Part shown: one piece after another, positions 8,059-13,000 of the stretch
How the letters are laid out: each line of letters starts with the position of its first letter
How positions within the stretch are numbered: the stretch's first letter is position 1
Source of the DNA: Myxococcales bacterium
Lineage (GTDB): Bacteria > Myxococcota > Myxococcia > Myxococcales > Anaeromyxobacteraceae
Assembly: GCA_021784995.1 (NCBI GenBank)
Contig: JAJYHA010000131.1
Coordinates: 1-13,000 of the forward strand
Length of the DNA stretch: 13,000 bases
Reading direction: 5' to 3'
Position numbers and translations under genes: made by a program
Notes under the pieces: generated by a model
Databases searched by the model: none
What the model was told of the DNA's origin: nothing
What the model saw: the letters and a program-made list of their open reading frames with translations, nothing else

Positions 8059-9321
8059 ATGTCCTCTCCCGCCCTCACGCTCGACCACCGCGACCTCTAC
8101 CGGCTCCCGTGGTCGCTGTCCGACAACGTCATCTCGTGGCTCGAGCCCACCAAGCAGTGCAACATCTACTGCGACGGGTGCTACTCGGCGAACCACAAGG
8201 GCAGCCACAAGACGCTGCAGCAGGTGCGAGACGATCTCGACGTCTTCGAGCGCTACCGGAAGACGGACGCGGTCTCGATCGCAGGCGGCGATCCGCTCAC
8301 CCACCCGCAGGTGGTCGACATCGTCCGCATGATCGCGGCGCGCGGGCTGAAGCCGGTGGTCAACACGAACGGCTTCGCCATGACCCCGGAGCTGCTGCGC
8401 GAGCTGAAGGCGGCGGGGATGGTCGGGGTGACCTTCCACGTGGACAGCCGGCAGCGGCGGCCGGGCTGGACGGGCAAGGGCGAGATCGAGCTGAACGCGC
8501 TGCGGCAGCAGTTCGCGGACATGGTGGCCGAGGTGGGCGGCGTCTCCTGCGCCTTCAACTCGACCGTCTACGAGCAGACGCTGCGGGACGTCCCCGCGAT
8601 CGTCGACTGGGCGCGCCGCAACCCGGCCAAGGTGCAGGTGGTGGTCTTCATCGCGTTCCGCACCACCACCGAGGGCGGCTTCGACTACTACGTGGGCGGC
8701 GAGAAGGTGGACACGCAGGAGCTGGTCTACGCCGGGGGCCGCCCCGAGCGCACCGACCTCTCCGCGCGCGAGATCGCCACCGCGATCCACGAGCGCTTCC
8801 CGCGCTTCCAGCCGGCCGCCTACCTCAACGGCACCGAGCGCGCCGACTCCTTCAAGTGGCTCATGACGCTCCTGGTGAACGACGGCGAGGAGGTGGTCGG
8901 CAGCGTCGGGCCGCGCTTCATGGAGCTGGCGCAGGTCTCCAACCACCTCCTCAAGGGGCGCTACCTGGGCTACGTGGGCCCGGAGGTGATGCGCAACGCC
9001 AAGCTGCTCCTCCCGCTGGCGGCGGTGGATCCCGGGCTGCGCGCGGCGGCGCGGCGGTGGATGGCCGGGGCGCTCCGCGACCCGGGCCGGCTCGCGCGCC
9101 CGCTCTACCTGCAGTCGGTGATGATCATCCAGCCGGTCGACCTGATGGCGGACGGGCGCGCCTCGATGTGCGACGGCTGCCCGGACATGACGGTCCACGA
9201 GGGTGAGCTGGTCTGGTCGTGCCGCCTGGAGGAGCGGCTCCGGTTCGGGCAGTGGATGCGCCCGGTTCCGCGCAAGCGGGCCAACGGCGCGGGCTCGGAC
9301 GAGGGCCCCCGCGCGTCGTGA
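8059..9321 (+). CDS. Radical SAM enzyme of unknown substrate, with C-terminal cysteine motif
   Basis: This 420-aa protein has the canonical radical SAM cluster motif C34-x3-C38-x2-C41 (CNIYCDGCY) and a SAM-binding GGDP at 76-79 (AGGDPLTHP, the GGE-type motif). The TNGF and FHVDSRQRRPG stretches that follow belong to the partial TIM barrel. A second cysteine group lies near the C-terminus, C371-x2-C374-x13-C388, recalling auxiliary-cluster or SPASM-like domains, though shorter. There are no membrane segments or signal peptide, so it is cytosolic. The ATG at 8059 has GGAG 10 nt upstream and lies downstream of the candidate promoter. An in-frame GTG at 8002 would add 19 Arg/Pro-rich residues and precede the predicted transcript start. 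It sits 123 bp after narK and 52 bp before a lipase-like gene. The family is sure; the substrate is not. A lipid, cofactor or peptide is possible. Confidence 0.85.
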   Translation: MSSPALTLDHRDLYRLPWSLSDNVISWLEPTKQCNIYCDGCYSANHKGSHKTLQQVRDDLDVFERYRKTDAVSIAGGDPLTHPQVVDIVRMIAARGLKPVVNTNGFAMTPELLRELKAAGMVGVTFHVDSRQRRPGWTGKGEIELNALRQQFADMVAEVGGVSCAFNSTVYEQTLRDVPAIVDWARRNPAKVQVVVFIAFRTTTEGGFDYYVGGEKVDTQELVYAGGRPERTDLSAREIATAIHERFPRFQPAAYLNGTERADSFKWLMTLLVNDGEEVVGSVGPRFMELAQVSNHLLKGRYLGYVGPEVMRNAKLLLPLAAVDPGLRAAARRWMAGALRDPGRLARPLYLQSVMIIQPVDLMADGRASMCDGCPDMTVHEGELVWSCRLEERLRFGQWMRPVPRKRANGAGSDEGPRAS

Positions 9322-9324
9322 GGC

Positions 9325-9346
9325 CTCCGGCCGCTCGAGGCCGGAG
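9325..9346 (+). terminator. Perfect 8-bp hairpin just after the radical SAM stop
   Basis: CTCCGGCC pairs fully with GGCCGGAG across a 6-nt loop, starting 4 bp after the TGA. There is no T-tract. It may be a weak terminator or an mRNA-processing or stabilising element between the radical SAM and hydrolase genes. It occupies most of their 52-bp gap, where I see no promoter. Confidence 0.35.
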
Positions 9347-9373
9347 CACCGCGACGCCACGGCCGCCACGCGC

Positions 9374-10513
9374 ATGCGGAGGCGCCACCATCTGGTGCTC
9401 GTCCCCGGGTTCTTCGGCTTCGCGAACCTCGGCGACTTCACCTACTTCGGGCACGTCCGGGACGTCCTGGCGGAGCTCGCCGCGGAGCTCGGCCTGGAGG
9501 GCGAGATCCGCGTGGTCATCACCGAGCCGACCGCCTCGCTGGCCCGGCGCGCGGCGCTGCTGGCGGAGAGCGTCACCGACCTCCTCGATCGGGCGCCGGG
9601 CGACGTCACCATCGTGGGCCACTCGAGCGGCGGGCTCGACGCGCGCCTGTTCCTCACCCCGGGCGTCGCCCTGCCCACCTCGGTGGACGTCGAGCGCGCG
9701 GCCTCCGGCGTCCGCGCGCTGGTGACGGTGGCCACGCCTCACCACGGGACCCCGCTGGCGCACCTCTTCACGAGCATCCTGGGGCAACAGCTGCTGCGGA
9801 TCCTGTCGCTCGCCACCATCTACACGCTGCGCACCGGCCGGCTGCCCATCACGGCCGCCCTCAAGCTGGCGGGGCTCCTGCGCCGGCCCGGCTCGCGCCC
9901 GTCGGGCGTCATCGACCAGCTCTTCCTGCAGCTGCTGGCCGACTTCTCCGGCGAGCGCCGGCGCGCGGTGGAGGAGTTCCTCGCCAACGTCCGCAGCGAC
10001 CAGGGCCTGGTGCAGCAGATCACGCCGGCCGGCATGGACGTGTTCAACGCCTCCACCCGCGATCGGCCGGGGGTGCGGTACGGCTGCGTCGTGACGCGGG
10101 CGCGACCGCCCGGGGTGCGCTCGTTCGCGCGGGCCGGGTTCGACACCTACGCGCAGGCGACGCACGCCATCTTCGTGGTCCTGTACCGCTTCGCCTCGCG
10201 CACGCCCGCGGATCGCTGCCCGCGCCTGACCGTGGAGCACGCCGCCGTGCTGAAGCGCACCTTCGGGCGGATCCCGGATCTGGCGGCGAACGACGGGATC
10301 GTGCCCACGCTCGGGCAGGTGTGGGGCGAGCTGATCGCCGCCACCTGGGCCGACCATCACGACGTCATCGGCCACTTCCACCAGCCGAAGCACGTGCCCC
10401 CGCACTTCGACTGGGTCGCGTCCGGGACCGGCTTCGGGCGGGCGCAGTTCGTGGAGGTGTGGAGGGCCATCGCCCTCTACGCGGTCGCCGAGGGGAGTGG
10501 CCGCTCGGCGTGA
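9374..10513 (+). CDS. Lipase-like alpha/beta hydrolase
   Basis: This 379-aa protein has the order of features of a triacylglycerol-lipase/PGAP1-like alpha/beta hydrolase. An oxyanion-type LVLVPGFFGF lies at 7-16. The nucleophile elbow GHSSGG has Ser84, and ATPHHGTPLA at about 120-129 is typical of lipases. NDGIVPT supplies a likely acid at Asp307, and DHHDVIGHFH supplies the His at 328, 329 or 334. Between the last two blocks lies a long variable lid-like region. No signal peptide or membrane helix is visible, so it appears cytosolic, unlike secreted lipases. The start is the only in-frame ATG between the radical SAM stop and the conserved PGFFGF strand. It lacks a close Shine-Dalgarno site, suggesting weak translation or dependence on the upstream gene. 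The substrate (acylglycerol, other ester or amide) cannot be told from sequence. Confidence 0.8.
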   Translation: MRRRHHLVLVPGFFGFANLGDFTYFGHVRDVLAELAAELGLEGEIRVVITEPTASLARRAALLAESVTDLLDRAPGDVTIVGHSSGGLDARLFLTPGVALPTSVDVERAASGVRALVTVATPHHGTPLAHLFTSILGQQLLRILSLATIYTLRTGRLPITAALKLAGLLRRPGSRPSGVIDQLFLQLLADFSGERRRAVEEFLANVRSDQGLVQQITPAGMDVFNASTRDRPGVRYGCVVTRARPPGVRSFARAGFDTYAQATHAIFVVLYRFASRTPADRCPRLTVEHAAVLKRTFGRIPDLAANDGIVPTLGQVWGELIAATWADHHDVIGHFHQPKHVPPHFDWVASGTGFGRAQFVEVWRAIALYAVAEGSGRSA

Positions 10514-10515
10514 GG

Positions 10516-10543
10516 CGGGCCCGGTCGGCGACCGGCCGGCCCG
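10516..10543. terminator. Hairpin between convergent genes, likely two-way terminator
   Basis: The whole 30-bp gap between the hydrolase stop and the lyase stop folds. An inner 6-bp stem (CCGGTC with GACCGG, 3-nt loop) sits inside an outer 5-bp stem (CGGGC with GCCCG), with a 3-nt bulge. Its place between two converging genes favours a shared terminator. There is no T-tract on either side, so activity is inferred. Confidence 0.45.
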
Positions 10544-11392
10544 TCACCCTCCGGCCGACGCCAGGATGCGGCGCGCCCGGTCGATCACCGGCCGATCCAC
10601 CATCGCGCCGCCGTGCGCGAACGCGCCACGCTCGCCCTCGGGGATGCGCGCGAGCGCGTCGAGGAGGGCGCGGGCCCACGCGACGTCCTCCGGAGAGGGC
10701 GCGAAGGCGCGGTGGACGGCGGCGACCTGCCGCGGGTGGATGCAGAGCTTGCCGCCGAAGCCGTAGCGCCGCGCCCGCTGCAGGTCGGCCACGAGCCGCG
10801 CCTCGTCGTCGATGGCGGGGGTGACGGCGTCGATCGGCGGGGCGATGCCGGCCACCCGGGAGGCGAGCACCAGCCGCGAGCGGGCGAAGGCGAGCTCCTC
10901 GCCGTCGCCCTCGACGCCGGCGTCGAGGCCGAAGTCGATGGCGCCGAAGGCGAGGCGCTCCACTCCCGGCGCGCGCGCGAGGTCGAGGACGTTCCACACG
11001 CCGGCGGCCGTCTCGACCAGCGCCACCACCGCCGCCGCGGCCCGGGCGCCGGCGACCGCGAGCGCGTCCCGGACCCGCGCGATCTGCCCTGGCGTCTCGG
11101 CCTTCGGCAGCACGACGCCTGCGATCGGCAGCGACGCGGCCGCCCGGAGGTCCTCCTCGAACCAGGAGGTGTCGGCGCCGTTCACGCGCAGGTAGACCGG
11201 CACGCCACCGGGCAGGGCCGCGGCGCCCAGCGCGGAGCGCGCCGCCGCCTTGGCCTCGGGAGCGACGGCGTCCTCCAGGTCCACGATCACCCGATCGGCG
11301 CCGCTCGCCGCCGCCTTCGCGAAGCGCTCGGGGCGCGTGGCGGGGGCGAAGAGCCAGGAGCGCGCGCGAGTCGCCGCCACCTCGGGGCTCAC
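10544..11392 (-). CDS. CitE-like CoA-ester lyase (citramalyl-/malyl-CoA lyase type)
   Basis: This is a HpcH/HpaI-fold CitE-like protein, 282 aa, the normal size for single-domain acyl-CoA lyases. The N-terminal SWLFAPATRPERF and VIVDLEDAV (Asp38, Glu40, Asp41) are diagnostic. Expected active-site residues are Arg69 (YLRVNG), Glu127 (LVETAAG) and Asp153 (FGAIDFGLD), the last two binding Mg. GGKLCIHPRQV near the C-terminus is the usual CoA-side motif. Such enzymes cleave (S)-citramalyl-CoA, malyl-CoA or beta-methylmalyl-CoA to acetyl-CoA or propionyl-CoA plus an oxo-acid; some are thioesterases. It starts at GTG, overlapping the upstream hydratase stop as GTGA, so the two are co-translated. Together they suggest (S)-citramalyl-CoA lyase (Ccl/RipC-like), but sequence alone does not exclude malyl-CoA lyase. 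There is no sign of the multi-subunit citrate lyase complex. Confidence 0.88.
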   Translation of the reverse strand: MSPEVAATRARSWLFAPATRPERFAKAAASGADRVIVDLEDAVAPEAKAAARSALGAAALPGGVPVYLRVNGADTSWFEEDLRAAASLPIAGVVLPKAETPGQIARVRDALAVAGARAAAAVVALVETAAGVWNVLDLARAPGVERLAFGAIDFGLDAGVEGDGEELAFARSRLVLASRVAGIAPPIDAVTPAIDDEARLVADLQRARRYGFGGKLCIHPRQVAAVHRAFAPSPEDVAWARALLDALARIPEGERGAFAHGGAMVDRPVIDRARRILASAGG

Positions 11393-12240
11393 CGGATCCA
11401 CGCTTCCGCCTCCATGCCGACGCGGCCCTGGTTGTCGGTGGACCAGAGGCGGACCTGGCGCGGGTCCTGCCCCGGCTCGCCGTCCACGGTGAAGGGGGAG
11501 GTGTCGAAGGTCGGGCGCAGCCCCTTGAACCGGAAGCGCTCCACGGCCGCCCCCTGGGTGTTGCGGCGCACGAGGTCGAGGAGCAGCGTCGCGATGAGGG
11601 GGCCGTGGACGACGAGCCCAGGGTAGCCCTCCTCGGTCGTGACGTACCGCCGGTCGTAGTGGATGCGGTGCCCGTTGAAGGTGAGCGCCGAGTAGCGGAA
11701 CAGCAGCACCTCGTCGGGGACGACGCGGCGGTTCCACGCGCCGGGCGCCGCGCGCTCGCCCGCCGTCTCGGCCTGCGTGCCCGGCCGGGGGGGCTCGCGG
11801 TAGACGATGTCCTGCTCCTCCTCGATCGCCGCCCCGGCGGTCGTGGAGAGGGTGTGCCGGACGGTCACGAAGACGAGCGAGCCGCCGCGGCCCTGCTTCT
11901 CCTCGATCCGGTCCACCACCGAGAGCTGCTCGACCTGCTCCCCGACCCGGAGCGGCTCCAGGAAGCGGACACGGCTGCCGGCCCACATGCGCCGCGGGAG
12001 CGCGACCGGAGGGAGGAAGCCGCCCCGCCGCGCATGACCGTCGGGGCCGAGCTCCGACTGGCGCGCCAGGGGCGGGAAGAGGGCCCAGTGGAAGCCGGGC
12101 GGGGCCGGGTCCCCGGCCGCGGGGAAGGGATCGTCGCGGTCGAGCGTGGCGTTCCATGCCGCCAGGTGGTTGGCGTTGACCCAGTCGACGCGCCGCAAGG
12201 TGCGGCCGACCCAGCTCCCCAGTTCGCTCGCCACGGCCAT
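11389..12240 (-). CDS. MaoC/FAS1-like hotdog hydratase (itaconyl-/mesaconyl-CoA hydratase type)
   Basis: This 283-aa double-hotdog protein resembles HTD2/FAS1-like dehydratases. The N-terminal half (about 1-150) is a degenerate hotdog. The C-terminal half carries FRYSALTFNGHRIHYD at 181-196 followed by VHGPL at 211-215, the signature of this family. The catalytic pair is expected within Asn189-His194, where classical MaoC hydratases have Asp-x4-His. Relatives include mesaconyl-C4-CoA hydratase and bacterial itaconyl-CoA hydratase (Ich/RipB). The adjacent CitE-like lyase, overlapping by 4 bp, supports hydration of itaconyl- or mesaconyl-CoA to citramalyl-CoA. I chose the ATG at 12240 because GGGAGGG lies 5 nt upstream and it lies downstream of the candidate promoter. 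An in-frame ATG at 12282, also with a GGGAGG, would add 14 residues (297 aa). The exact substrate is an inference from the pairing. Confidence 0.82.
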   Translation of the reverse strand: MAVASELGSWVGRTLRRVDWVNANHLAAWNATLDRDDPFPAAGDPAPPGFHWALFPPLARQSELGPDGHARRGGFLPPVALPRRMWAGSRVRFLEPLRVGEQVEQLSVVDRIEEKQGRGGSLVFVTVRHTLSTTAGAAIEEEQDIVYREPPRPGTQAETAGERAAPGAWNRRVVPDEVLLFRYSALTFNGHRIHYDRRYVTTEEGYPGLVVHGPLIATLLLDLVRRNTQGAAVERFRFKGLRPTFDTSPFTVDGEPGQDPRQVRLWSTDNQGRVGMEAEAWIR

Positions 12241-12277
12241 CGTGTCCCTCCCGCGCCACTCGCCGGGGCGCTCCGAC

Positions 12278-12306
12278 TTCATGCCTGCGCCTCCCGTGCC
12301 TGTCAA
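12278..12306 (-). promoter_or_regulatory. Candidate promoter of the hydratase-lyase operon
   Basis: Reading the minus strand, a perfect TTGACA (12306-12301) is followed after 17 bp by CATGAA (12283-12278; 3 of 6 to TATAAT). Transcription would begin near 12271, giving a leader of about 30 nt to the ATG at 12240. The -10 box overlaps the alternative ATG at 12282, which would then not be transcribed. A perfect -35 hexamer is striking in DNA this GC-rich. Confidence 0.5.
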
Positions 12307-12345
12307 CGCCGGTGCGGCGGAGCGGGACCTCGGCCTCCGCGCCTC

Positions 12346-12354
12346 TGCTAGGAT
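12346..12354 (+). promoter_or_regulatory. Candidate extended -10 promoter of the lipoprotein gene
   Basis: TGCTAGGAT is an extended -10 (TGn followed by TAGGAT, 4 of 6 to TATAAT). No good -35 is visible 17-19 bp upstream, which extended -10 promoters can tolerate. Predicted start is near 12361, leaving a leader of about 43 nt to the ATG at 12404. It fires away from the hydratase promoter, so 12241-12403 is a divergent control region. Confidence 0.4.
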
Positions 12355-12403
12355 GATCGCAGCGGCGGCGGGTGGAGCCGGGCGCGCGAAGGGGACTGCA
12401 CAC

Positions 12404-13000
12404 ATGGGAGCAGCCGAGTGGCGGGTGCGCTCGCCCGCCCCCCCGCCCCCCCCCCGGGCAGCGCGGATCGCGGTCGGGGCCGGCCTGTTGCTGGCGGCCT
12501 GCGGGCTCGCCTCCCGGGCGCGATTCTACCAGCTCGAGGCGTACCGGCCGGCCGAGGTGGTGATGCCCCCGGAGCTGCCGCAGGCGCGCGATGTCGTCGC
12601 GGTGGGACCGGTCGAGATCGCGCGCTACCTCGACCGCCCCGAGATCGTGACCCGCAACGCGAGGGGCGGAGGCGAGGCGGCATCCCGCGACCGGTGGGCG
12701 GGACCCCTGGCCAGCGACGTGGCGTGGACGCTGGCCGAGGACGTGTCGGCGCACCTCCCCGTCGGCCGCTACCTGGTCGTGCGCTGGTCGCCTCGGATGG
12801 AGGCCCAGGCGCGGATCGCGGCCCAGGTGCAGGTGCAGGTGGTGCGGTTCGACGGGCCGCTCGAGGGGCCGGTGGAGCTGACCGCCCGGTGGGGGATCCT
12901 CGCGCCGGGGACGGGATGGGTGTTCCGCGGGGAGTCGACCTACTCGGAGCCGGTGACCAGCCCCACCTACCCGGCACTGGTGAGCGCCCTGAGCCGTGCC
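12404..13000 (+). CDS. PqiC/YmbA-family (DUF330) lipoprotein, cut by the right edge
   Basis: The frame is open from ATG 12404 to the end (199 codons, no stop), with AAGGGG 9 nt upstream. It begins with an Arg-containing, Pro-rich n-region, then a hydrophobic AVGAGLLLAAC with the lipobox cysteine at Cys33, so it should be exported and lipidated. The mature part matches the ABC-transport auxiliary lipoprotein family. FYQLEAY comes right after the signal, VAVGPVEIARYLDRPEIVTR at about 65-84 is the family hallmark, and DRWAGPLASDVAWTLAEDVS and a VQVQVVRFDG strand follow. Members work with MCE/MlaD-type lipid transport (PqiABC and similar) at the outer membrane. Family length is about 190-210 aa, so the stop probably lies just beyond the window. 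The signal-peptide coding region crosses a long C tract. Partner genes, if any, are off the edge. Confidence 0.8.
   Translation, partial: MGAAEWRVRSPAPPPPPRAARIAVGAGLLLAACGLASRARFYQLEAYRPAEVVMPPELPQARDVVAVGPVEIARYLDRPEIVTRNARGGGEAASRDRWAGPLASDVAWTLAEDVSAHLPVGRYLVVRWSPRMEAQARIAAQVQVQVVRFDGPLEGPVELTARWGILAPGTGWVFRGESTYSEPVTSPTYPALVSALSRA
12438..12455 (+). repeat. C7-G-C10 homopolymer tract in the lipoprotein signal-peptide region
   Basis: Seventeen of 18 bases are C: a run of seven, one G, then a run of ten. It encodes a short proline string (about codons 12-17) between the start and the hydrophobic core. The complementary strand reads G10-C-G7, which fits a G-quadruplex pattern of four GGG blocks. 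The longest other single-base runs I noticed here are seven G, at 503-509 and 5205-5211. Confidence 0.9.

Noticed and set aside
6223..9441. A 1072-codon minus-strand open frame across narI, narK and the radical SAM gene
   Set aside because: It is antisense to three well-supported genes and its translation is low-complexity Arg/Ala/His-rich sequence with no recognisable domain.
10544..12754. A 736-codon minus-strand frame that would make the lyase a long fusion protein
   Set aside because: Only its last 282 codons match a protein family. The rest runs in a false frame through the hydratase gene and the lipoprotein region. The lyase has its own GTG start overlapping the hydratase stop.
1..13000. 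Mobile elements, CRISPR arrays, tRNA or rRNA genes
   Set aside because: I saw no transposase or integrase frames, direct repeat arrays, terminal inverted repeats or tRNA-like cloverleaf sequence. Base composition looks uniform throughout.

Overview
The window is a dense, very GC-rich bacterial segment: third codon positions are almost all G or C, genes overlap by 4 bp, and GTG starts occur. Gene content and codon use suggest a high-GC Myxococcota/deltaproteobacterium such as an Anaeromyxobacter relative. That is an inference from style and protein similarity; there is no rRNA or marker gene here to prove it.

Region 1 (1-7935, + strand) is a complete respiratory nitrate reductase operon, narG-narH-narJ-narI-narK. 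It is preceded by the last 30 codons of an unidentified gene whose stop overlaps the narG start. NarG (Mo-bisMGD catalytic subunit), NarH (four Fe-S clusters) and NarI (two-haem membrane quinol oxidase) form the cytoplasm-facing reductase. NarJ is its assembly chaperone. NarK is a nitrate/nitrite carrier that imports nitrate and exports nitrite. All metal- and haem-ligand residues I checked are present, so the enzyme should work. No regulator gene or FNR/NarL-like site is visible; the operon promoter lies off the left edge.

Region 2 (7936-10513, + strand) follows a 123-bp gap with a hairpin and a plausible sigma70-type promoter. It holds a radical SAM enzyme of unknown substrate, with an extra C-terminal cysteine motif, and then a lipase-like alpha/beta hydrolase with a full Ser-Asp-His set. 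They may form a two-gene unit acting on a lipid or ester, but no function can be assigned from sequence alone.

Region 3 (10514-12240, - strand) converges on region 2 across a 30-bp gap with a strong hairpin. It is a two-gene operon encoding a MaoC/FAS1-like hotdog hydratase and a CitE-like CoA-ester lyase, overlapping by GTGA. The pair matches the hydratase and lyase steps of C5-dicarboxylate (itaconate, mesaconate or citramalate) breakdown: itaconyl- or mesaconyl-CoA to citramalyl-CoA to pyruvate and acetyl-CoA. The matching CoA-transferase is not in the window.

Region 4 (12241-13000) is a 163-bp divergent promoter region. It is followed on the + strand by an outer-membrane-type lipoprotein of the PqiC/YmbA (DUF330) family, cut by the right edge. 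Its signal peptide is encoded across a C7-G-C10 tract that could be length-unstable. There are no tRNA or rRNA genes, CRISPR arrays, insertion sequences or phage genes.
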